DNA of 64,000 nt. Origin: Gimesia algae (GTDB lineage Bacteria > Planctomycetota > Planctomycetia > Planctomycetales > Planctomycetaceae). Shown here piece after piece: positions 58,501 through 64,000 of this stretch. The position numbers and the translations under genes are program-made. The stretch is from NCBI RefSeq assembly GCF_007746795.1, contig NZ_CP036343.1, positions 6,586,357 to 6,650,356 of the forward strand. Reading direction: 5' to 3'. Within the stretch, counting starts at the first letter, position 1. The number at the start of each line of letters is the position of its first letter. Under the pieces are notes generated by a model. The model ran no database searches. It was given only the letters and a program-made list of their open reading frames with translations, and was not told where the DNA came from.

Positions 58501-59823
58501 CGCACTGATGGAGTGGTGATTGTCCTCCGTCGCGAATCCAGTCAGAATCACTTCCCGGTGGTCGGCTTTTCCATCGCCATTCGTGTCTTTCAGGAACAGC
58601 AGATCCGGGGCATTCGCAACATACACTCCCCCATCTCCCAGTTCCAGTCCTGTGGGAACATACAGTCCCTCTGCGAAAACCGTGGATTTGTCCGCGCGCC
58701 CGTCCCCATCGGTATCTTCCAGAATCACGATCTGATCATTGGGCTTCTCACCTGGAGAAACCTGCGGATACGATGTCGAACAGATCACCCACAGCCGCCC
58801 CTGAGGATCCCACGTCATATGAATCGGATTCACCAGCATAGGTTCTGCCGCGAACAGATTCACCTCGTATCCGGGCAGCATCTCAAATGTTTTCCGTTCC
58901 GCTTCCGGAGAATGATCCTGTGTCAGTTCAAACGGTCGCTTCAGGTTGGGAGCCGTATTCGCCACCGCCATCCGCTCGGGTGTCGTGCCCACCGGTTTTT
59001 CCAGACACCAATGAACCGCGTTGATCAGCAGTCGATTGAAAGCATCAAGTCCGAACGATTTTTCGTGCCCCAGTGTTGTCGTAAACACTCGGCTGCCCCA
59101 TTCATTTTTCCAGGTCCAGGCTACCGGAAAGCTCATTTCACCTGTCAGCTCATACGTGCCAAACTGATTCTTGAAGATCCCCTTTCGTTTTGAATTGCCG
59201 GTCCCCAACAGTAAGGGCGTCGCATCGGCCGGCGGGCTGGCCTGATATAAAGTTCCCGGATCAAGAAACTTCGCCGCGACACCATTCAGAATCTCGTGAT
59301 CGCGATGCGCCAATATATGCTCGACCACGGTCTCGCCCGACAGGTCAAACAGGAATTCGGAACCCAGCACCCGCTTGCCGAAACCCTGGTTCCATTCGTC
59401 GAGCGGATGCCCTTTCTGGTAATCAAACGCATGCACACTGGTACGTAATCCGATCAACGGTTTCCCGGATTCTATATAATCATGAATATGTGTGAACTCA
59501 CCCGGCGCCAGCCGTTGAAATCGCAGGCAAAACACGGCGACATCCGCGTCTTTCAAAACTTTTAGCCCGGTGACCTCTTCCCGTTGATTCTCCTTCTCAC
59601 CTGTTTTCTCTGGTAGCAGGACAGTGGTTTTGAAACCATATTGTTCCAACCGTTTTGCAAACGCGGGAATTGTTTTAACAGGCAAATTATGTGTGGTTCC
59701 TACTACAAACACCACGTGAGGTTGTTCCTGCTCCGCGGCATTGCAGCGAGTTTCGTTCCACAGCAGCATACTCACCGATGATATCGCAAAAGCAAAAATC
59801 GACAGGATTGGTCTTTGATACAT
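55576..59823 (-). CDS. ThuA / PVC-type dehydrogenase / HEAT / cytochrome c giant protein
   Basis: The protein has 1415 residues and a signal peptide (MYQRPILSIFAFAISSVSM). A ThuA-like domain covers about 35-275 (GLRTSVHAFDY, WNQGFGKRVLG). A PVC-type membrane-bound dehydrogenase propeller follows at about 310-680, with MTWDPQGRLWVICSTSYPQ, EDTDGDGRADKS and NGDGKADHREV calcium-like loops. HEAT-like repeats cover about 690-1120, and a cytochrome domain carries CMKCH at 1144-1148. The tail from about 1290 is beta-rich. ThuA proteins act on sugars such as trehalose, and the propeller-heme module is common in planctomycetes for sugar or alcohol oxidation. The true substrate is unknown. Confidence 0.88.
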   Translation of the reverse strand: MYQRPILSIFAFAISSVSMLLWNETRCNAAEQEQPHVVFVVGTTHNLPVKTIPAFAKRLEQYGFKTTVLLPEKTGEKENQREEVTGLKVLKDADVAVFCLRFQRLAPGEFTHIHDYIESGKPLIGLRTSVHAFDYQKGHPLDEWNQGFGKRVLGSEFLFDLSGETVVEHILAHRDHEILNGVAAKFLDPGTLYQASPPADATPLLLGTGNSKRKGIFKNQFGTYELTGEMSFPVAWTWKNEWGSRVFTTTLGHEKSFGLDAFNRLLINAVHWCLEKPVGTTPERMAVANTAPNLKRPFELTQDHSPEAERKTFEMLPGYEVNLFAAEPMLVNPIHMTWDPQGRLWVICSTSYPQVSPGEKPNDQIVILEDTDGDGRADKSTVFAEGLYVPTGLELGDGGVYVANAPDLLFLKDTNGDGKADHREVILTGFATEDNHHSISAWRWGPGGWLYFQEGTFMHTQVETPYGTVRLENGGVFQFQPRTLKLNVFADYRASNPWGHMFDDWGQSFVIDNPRLYFSAPLTANSRAKLGYDASGEGTKQCGGEFVASGHFPPEVQGEIWTNQYKSHVVARYEVSDDGAGYTIKGLDPLIQSSSSYFRPVDLKMGPDGAAYILDWYNPLIGHMQHSFRDERRDTTHGRVWRVTHKSRPLVERPQLVGVPLAKVVSHLRDPESFTRQQVKRVLYDADQQQAKQALDEWLLTLVPQEPNYDHHRLEALWCYQTIGVVNEELLRELLQAKDARARAAAMRVLRYWFPEIKNPLELVETAIHDSHPRVRLEAVLTAGYIPDSRSVTIAVKAIDAPMDRYLEHALKLTIDGLQSQWLEPQRQGKVMFEKPAHKNYALANLLSNESIDVIIDLLNAGSIDAELLQGPAQTVAERANANQLEPLVLSLVEVTREYKTQGGKGISPEALSILLNALDRAARERGVIPNGNISSMLSRSAVVPGLPVQKSVARLIGSWKLTREGKRLQREINAAETDFEVKQLAAESLGMLGDAASLKYLKSLAESKKPMNQRLLGVYGLAAHDQKQAAKQLPAILKEDPKAEDPAWILTAFTRRKGGAEILAEELKTASLNPQVASQIRQALIETGETSQPLIDAFGGAVMQDSLEAQLLKENVLELATAVRGEGNAARGEQIFRRSELACMKCHSISNAGPVLGPDLAAIGSSSPPDYIVDSFLRPSKVIKEFYESIMVVTGEGRVYNGIMVVHDDKKVVLKDAARQGELVTIPADQIEFTKKLPSLMPQGLASKLKDRQEFLDLVKFVTELGRPGPYATSVSQVVRRWRLRGTDAPLTAEQMQEFNTVADAGVAAYSMVNGTLPAADLNLKKPLTQAIAFVDVNQAGNVQLKLNSVKGLKVWQNGTPLPVEESTLLNLPSGRNQLTFEVDRSLRGDLGLRVEFQKASQSPEGRFKVVGGP

Positions 59824-59890
59824 AGTTCACTCTGATAGCTGAGAAGTTGTAATATTCAATTGGAAAAGCAGTCGTCAAACACAAATCCAG

Positions 59891-61162
59891 TTAATCCACC
59901 CGGAACAGGCCCCACTTTGTTTCATCCAGTGGTCGCGCCTGATTTTTGATGGTTGTTTCACGGGCTTCAATCAGTTTGCCGAACGTCTCCATTTCCGGAG
60001 GAAAAGAAACCGCCCCAAACGGCTTGGTACGACGCCCGAAGACATATTCCGCATTGTGCGCCCGATAGACATAGAAGAACAGTTCATTCTTCCGGTCGAT
60101 GCTCGCTCGCAGATCATCAACCCTCGCCTGGGAAGGCAGAGCCTGTAACTGCAGCCCTCGAGACCAGTCGGAATGACGAGCCTCTGTCACTGGAATCCCA
60201 TTCACCAGTAGTCGATACTTTCCTTCCGGGAGATTTTTGACTGTCAGTCGAGGCTGCTTCTCCAGTAATTCATTGACTGGAATCGAAGCTTTCGGCGGAG
60301 CAGGCAGCGGCAGTGTTTCAGCCAGAATGGTAAACTCGACCTGATCAGGTTGAAACTTCGAATCTGTGACTGTTGCATAGGTTACCTGAATCTGTTTCTG
60401 TGAAACATCGATCACAACAGACGGGCTTTCCAGCTTACGCCCCAGCAACTGCTCCGCCACGAATTGACTCAATGCCCAGTAACCATATTCATTCAAATGG
60501 ATCCCGTTTCGTGTCAGTTTCTGGGAGACATTTTCCTGCATCATGTGTTTTGATCTGGCATACAGGTCCACGAATGGTATCTGATGCCGCTCCGCGATAG
60601 CCAGCATTGCCTGAGTGTATTTAGCCAGACTTTGATTATGCTCGAAGGGATCTGGTAACGGTGATCCCATATTTTCATGAGCGATCGGAGAAATGATGAC
60701 CACCCGCGGGGCCGATTTGCCATTGAATTTCTGCGATGTCAAGTGCTGCAGAAACTGTTCCCATGCCTCGGTATAGTCAGCCAGACCCGCTGCGCCGTCG
60801 AACGACTCATTCATGCCGAAACAGGCGATAATCACATCAGCCTGTTGTGCTTTCAGATGATCATCCAGTGAACCAAAATTGAGCGGACGTGGCCTCAGTT
60901 TCAGCGTATCGCCCGACCACGCCAGATTCCGGAAGGTCAGTCCCGGCACCGCTGCCTGCGATGTCAGCAGCGTCTCCAGATAATTGTTCAACCGTAACTG
61001 ATCGGCAAATGTGTTCCCGATAAAGACGACTCGGTCCCCCGCTTTCAATTCCAACGAAGTCGGCGAGGTTTGACGCGGCGAATCCGCGGCTGAAACGTTC
61101 GCAGTCAGCAGAACCATCGAACTGATCAAAATCAACAGTATAGGACAAAGGCGTAAAAACAT
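59891..61162 (-). CDS. Exported SGNH-fold hydrolase with altered GDS motif
   Basis: The protein has 423 residues from the ATG at 61162, chosen because it opens a signal peptide (MFLRLCPILLILISSMVLL); a GTG upstream would add twelve hydrophilic residues. The SGNH blocks are RVVFIGNTFAD (block I, normally GDS; here Gly49-Asn50-Thr51), NLAWSGDT (block II), CFGMNES (block III, Asn kept) and NGIHLNEYGYW (block V, His kept). Thr51 might replace the Ser nucleophile. A C-terminal domain of about 150 residues has beta-like character. It lies 67 bp upstream of the ThuA/PVC gene on the same strand and is probably co-transcribed with it. Confidence 0.87.
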   Translation of the reverse strand: MFLRLCPILLILISSMVLLTANVSAADSPRQTSPTSLELKAGDRVVFIGNTFADQLRLNNYLETLLTSQAAVPGLTFRNLAWSGDTLKLRPRPLNFGSLDDHLKAQQADVIIACFGMNESFDGAAGLADYTEAWEQFLQHLTSQKFNGKSAPRVVIISPIAHENMGSPLPDPFEHNQSLAKYTQAMLAIAERHQIPFVDLYARSKHMMQENVSQKLTRNGIHLNEYGYWALSQFVAEQLLGRKLESPSVVIDVSQKQIQVTYATVTDSKFQPDQVEFTILAETLPLPAPPKASIPVNELLEKQPRLTVKNLPEGKYRLLVNGIPVTEARHSDWSRGLQLQALPSQARVDDLRASIDRKNELFFYVYRAHNAEYVFGRRTKPFGAVSFPPEMETFGKLIEARETTIKNQARPLDETKWGLFRVD

Positions 61163-61375
61163 AAAATCGAATCCCGATATCTGGTCTGTGAATTCCACAA
61201 CGGTTCAGGCGTTGTTCCTTTATTATGCGACTACGCCGGGGCAAAGGAAAGTCCAGCTCAAAACAGTTTCCTGCCCTGCATTCGATTTCACAGCACTTTC
61301 ACATTGAATTGATGCGCCGGTCACTTCACAATACAGTCTGGAAAGCTCGAAGTTTCTACGAGAAAAGGAACCAAC

Positions 61376-62317
61376 ATGCAAACTACCCAGTCACAGCCCA
61401 GACGACATTTCCTGCAAACACTACTGCAGAGTTGCGCCGCGGGGGCGCTGCTCCCTCAAATCGAAACTCTACTGGCCGAAGAAACCGGACAGTCTTCCCG
61501 CTCCCTCCCCCCCGTTCCCGGAAAGCTCTCTGTAAACCTCCGTAAACGTGGCAAGGAAATAGATGCTTCTCCAACAATCGAGCAGACAGAGTGGAACGCT
61601 TCAGAAACTGCAATTATCATCTGCGACATGTGGGCCGATCATCCCTGCAAACTGGCAGCACAGCGTGTGGACCGCATGGCGCCCCGCATGAATCAAGTGA
61701 TCTCAAAAGCCCGTGATCAGGGTGTCGCCATCATCCATGCTCCCAGTGGCGGAATTCAACTTTACGAAGACACGCCCTTCCGCCAGCGCATTAAAGAAGC
61801 CAGACCGTCAAAACCACCTGTCCCTATTCAAAGCTGGTGTTATCTCAATCCGGAGAAAGAGTCACCTCTACCCGTCGACGATACGGTGAAACGATCTACA
61901 GAATCCACTCTGCGAGGCTGTGATGATCCGATTGCAGATTACAAAAAAAATACCGACCGGCACGAACACCCGGCGATTAAAATTGTCGGTTACGATGTCA
62001 TCAGTGCGAACGGACAGGAGATCTTTAATTTCCTCGAACAGGAACAGCGGAAGAACATCGTGATCATGGGCGTGCACACCAACATGTGCGTTCTCGGCCG
62101 TCCGTTTGGCATTCGACAGCTGAGATACCTCGATAAAAATGTCGTGCTCTGCAGAGACCTGACCGACGCGCTCTACGATCCCCGTGACCGCCCTTACGTC
62201 AGCCACGCGCGAGGTACGGAAATGATTATCGAACATATCGAACGCCACTGGTGCCCTTCAATTCTCGGCAAAGACCTTACAAAAGTGATCCCTGGTTCCA
62301 ACAATCCGGACAGTTAA
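61376..62317 (+). CDS. Tat-exported isochorismatase-fold cysteine hydrolase
   Basis: The protein has 313 residues. The leader PRRHFLQTLLQSCAAGALLP is Tat-like. The catalytic core has Asp84 in IIICDMW, a long insert, and the nucleophile Cys238 in MGVHTNMCVLGR. The end FGIRQLRYLDKNVVLCRDLTDALYDP is typical. The family cleaves isochorismate, nicotinamide or N-carbamoyl compounds; this exported version probably has a different substrate. The long segment between Asp and Cys (about residues 140-200) is unusual. An AAAAGGAA site lies just before the ATG. It is transcribed divergently from the SGNH gene. Confidence 0.85.
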   Translation: MQTTQSQPRRHFLQTLLQSCAAGALLPQIETLLAEETGQSSRSLPPVPGKLSVNLRKRGKEIDASPTIEQTEWNASETAIIICDMWADHPCKLAAQRVDRMAPRMNQVISKARDQGVAIIHAPSGGIQLYEDTPFRQRIKEARPSKPPVPIQSWCYLNPEKESPLPVDDTVKRSTESTLRGCDDPIADYKKNTDRHEHPAIKIVGYDVISANGQEIFNFLEQEQRKNIVIMGVHTNMCVLGRPFGIRQLRYLDKNVVLCRDLTDALYDPRDRPYVSHARGTEMIIEHIERHWCPSILGKDLTKVIPGSNNPDS

Positions 62318-62389
62318 ATCTCGAATAGAATCATCCAATGTTCAGACCCGTTATAACTACTAATCTCACTACTCAGGACTTGCAATCTC

Positions 62390-62941
62390 ATGGACGAATT
62401 TGAACAACAGTGGCAAGACGCACTTGAAGAGCGTTTTGGCGAGATAAACGAAGTCGCCGAAGTTCAGGCAGAAGACCATCTCCCCACAATCAAGATCTTT
62501 TACTTTGAAGATCTGCCGGAAGAAGGAACTCTTACTGCCGTCACCTGTGGTCTGTCCAACGCCTCACACCCTGACTGGAAACATGGAAAACCAGAATTGA
62601 TCGTCTCACTGGATACCAGTGACAAAAGCTGGGGATTCGCCGCCGGCTATTTTGCCTCAGGTTTTTTTAACGAAAAACGATTCTCCTACGGCGACATTTT
62701 TCAGGTCGACGACCCGATTTCCGAGGAAAGCGAAATGAGCGCCTATCTGGTGTTCGCCCCCTCTTTTCTGAATCAGGATGAGGCCACTTTCGAGCTACCC
62801 GATCGCACGATTCACCTCACAGGCATGTATCCTCTCTTTGCCTCCGAAATTGATTTGTATGACAAAATCGGCCTGAAAGAGTTTTGGCACTCCGAAGGCT
62901 TCGATATGTATAATTCAAAACGAGCCCCCATCTCCGGCTGA
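62390..62941 (+). CDS. SUFU (suppressor of fused)-domain protein, possible immunity protein
   Basis: The protein has 183 residues and no signal peptide. The pattern TAVTCGLSNASHPDWKHGKPELIVSLD, a Trp/aromatic-rich middle (KSWGFAAGYFASGFF) and the ending LTGMYPLFASEIDLYDKIGLKEFW fits the bacterial SUFU domain. SUFU proteins are often immunity proteins that neutralise polymorphic toxins, but many occur as single genes. No toxin gene is visible within 5 kb on either side in this window; the next gene downstream is a GNAT acetyltransferase. The family call is by pattern, and the cellular role is not established. Confidence 0.7.
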   Translation: MDEFEQQWQDALEERFGEINEVAEVQAEDHLPTIKIFYFEDLPEEGTLTAVTCGLSNASHPDWKHGKPELIVSLDTSDKSWGFAAGYFASGFFNEKRFSYGDIFQVDDPISEESEMSAYLVFAPSFLNQDEATFELPDRTIHLTGMYPLFASEIDLYDKIGLKEFWHSEGFDMYNSKRAPISG

Positions 62942-63634
62942 AAACATGCATTTCTCTTCACCGATCCTCAACCCCCCCTGCCCGCTTCATTACTGTTCAG
63001 ATTCAACTTGACAGCCACGCGCCGCTGGCGAAACTCCCTGACCTGTGTCGCGCGCGCGAGTCAACTTTAAGGTGAGTGATAACACACGAACCACTGCGAC
63101 ATTTTCACTATCAAAGTCCCTTGTTTCAGCACCATTTTTTGATACTCCTGCTCATCCGATCCCCGGTTATCGACACACTTCACCACTCAATGACACTGCC
63201 TTCGCAATTCGATCACCTTCGTTTCGCAACCTTTCACTACAGTATCGCCAACCGAACTTCTGGAATCCCGCTTGACACCACCACGCCTTTGAAGAGGATT
63301 CCTTCAAAGACACTGGAATCACAAACTCCAACGGATAAAACATAAGCATTCCTCAAATTACAATCAATCGTTTGCATTATCTATACGCGGACTCCCGATA
63401 ACCTCGCGCAGTCGTGTATTTTAATCAATCCAGGTTTCAGCCACTCAGATGAATATCCGGCACCTGTATCAACGTGTTTCTTTTTTCGTGTCGTTTCGTG
63501 CTATTTGTGGTAGCAAAAAAAACGATTCTCAAACGAACCTGTTCTGCTCTATTTCCTCTTACTGATAACTCGTATTGTTATCGGTTTCATACCAGTGCCC
63601 ACCAGTCAGTCAGTTTGAGTTGAAACCAGACCCA
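62942..63634. other. Intergenic region with a decamer repeat, no gene
   Basis: This 693 bp gap has short chance frames with no ribosome site. It contains a C/G dinucleotide run at 63049-63058 and the ten-base repeat listed at 63484-63513. The promoter of the downstream acetyltransferase must lie in its last part. Confidence 0.55.
63484..63513 (+). repeat. Three-unit ten-base tandem repeat
   Basis: TTTCGTGTCG, TTTCGTGCTA and TTTGTGGTAG follow one another with an exact ten-base period. The run is bounded by T-rich and A-rich stretches. Similar TTTCGTG-rich motifs occur in intergenic DNA of several bacterial genomes I recall; that is from memory. Confidence 0.6.
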
Positions 63635-64000
63635 TGCCATTTGACCTGCAACCCACACTCAACGGCGAACTGCTCCAGTTGCGTCCCCTCCAGCCCGCTG
63701 ACTATTCCGCCCTGTATGCCGTCGCCTCAGACCCGCTCCTCTGGGAGCAACACCCCGCCCGCACACGTTATCAGGAACCGGTTTTTCAAAAGCTGTTTCT
63801 GGAATCCCTGGAGTCCGAGGGGGCATTAGTTGCGATTGACAACAGTACGGGAACCATCATCGGTTCCTCGCGTTTTAACGGTTACGACCCTGACGCGTCT
63901 GAAATTGAGATCGGCTGGAGCTTCCTGGCCCGCTCCCACTGGGGCGGCCGCTATAACGGAGAAATGAAACAGCTCATGCTGCAGCATGCTTTCCGCTACG
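63635..64000 (+). CDS. GNAT-family acetyltransferase, RimJ/RimL-like (truncated by the window)
   Basis: The frame starts at ATG 63635 and is still open at the last base, giving 122 visible residues. The beginning LLQLRPLQPADYSALYAVASDPLLWEQHP matches RimJ/RimL-type N-acetyltransferases that acetylate ribosomal proteins or small amines. ALVAIDNSTGTIIGSSRF and ASEIEIGWSFLARSHWGGRYNGEMKQLMLQHAF follow; the latter is the acetyl-CoA-binding helix region. The substrate is unknown. It is too short to be judged complete because the window ends inside it. Confidence 0.85.

Noticed and set aside
58120..59193. A 357-codon open frame on the plus strand
   Set aside because: It lies entirely opposite the ThuA/PVC gene, has many His/Arg/Pro residues typical of an antisense frame, and has no ribosome site or recognisable domain.
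63049..63058. CG dinucleotide run that could adopt Z-DNA
   Set aside because: Ten bases is too short to argue for a function, and it has no position relative to a gene that would suggest one.
1..64000. CRISPR array, insertion sequence or prophage
   Set aside because: No regularly spaced direct repeats, transposase, integrase or phage structural genes were seen.

Overview
The window looks like chromosomal DNA of a planctomycete, most likely a Gimesia-like member of the Planctomycetaceae (genus level is inference). The evidence is the gene content: two DUF1501 + planctomycete-cytochrome (DUF1549/DUF1553) pairs, a PVC-type heme-binding giant protein with a ThuA domain, sulfatase, planctomycete-style leucine-rich-repeat protein, redoxin/heme/copper fusion, and many exported proteins with lipoprotein-free Sec or Tat leaders. 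Base composition is near 50% GC. Shine-Dalgarno sites are present for only part of the genes. No insertion sequence, prophage or CRISPR array was seen.

Layout. 1-3226: tail of an aldolase-like protein, a YfhO-type membrane glycosyltransferase and a convergent FHA protein. 3603-8151: a large exported LRR protein and a secreted SnoaL-like protein. 8148-10414: MoxR ATPase and DUF58 protein, translationally coupled. 10602-16728: a flagellar regulatory block on the minus strand, flhA - flhF - flhG - small membrane protein - fliA, ended by a strong hairpin terminator. A sigma-28-type promoter lies between flhG and the small gene, so fliA probably feeds back on its own expression. 16918-21506: first DUF1501/PSD1 pair. 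21830-25054: a tightly packed three-gene unit made of a prepilin-peptidase-like protein that lacks the expected catalytic aspartates, a METTL25-like methyltransferase and a single-pass membrane protein.

25714-31383: an exported planctomycete protein, a small membrane protein, and the dxr-rseP pair (isoprenoid synthesis and site-2 protease). 31384-34440: ftsH coupled to a LOG-family gene, convergent with acpS. 34706-41077: redoxin-cytochrome-copper monooxygenase fusion, sulfatase, transhydrogenase SthA, Uma2-family protein and a GNAT acetyltransferase. 41145-46355: RmlD reductase, a tRNA-Ser(GCU) with promoter and terminator, and a large hybrid histidine kinase.

46381-62941 is rich in exported degradative or catabolic proteins: PhoD phosphatase, the second DUF1501/PSD1 pair, a ceramidase-fold protein, an alpha/beta esterase, the 1415-residue ThuA/PVC-dehydrogenase/cytochrome protein, an SGNH hydrolase, a Tat-exported isochorismatase-fold hydrolase, and a SUFU-domain protein. 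The window ends inside a GNAT acetyltransferase gene. Much of the accessory content points to degradation of complex organic matter at the cell surface or in the periplasm. Several of these enzymes have substitutions at the nucleophile or catalytic positions of their families.
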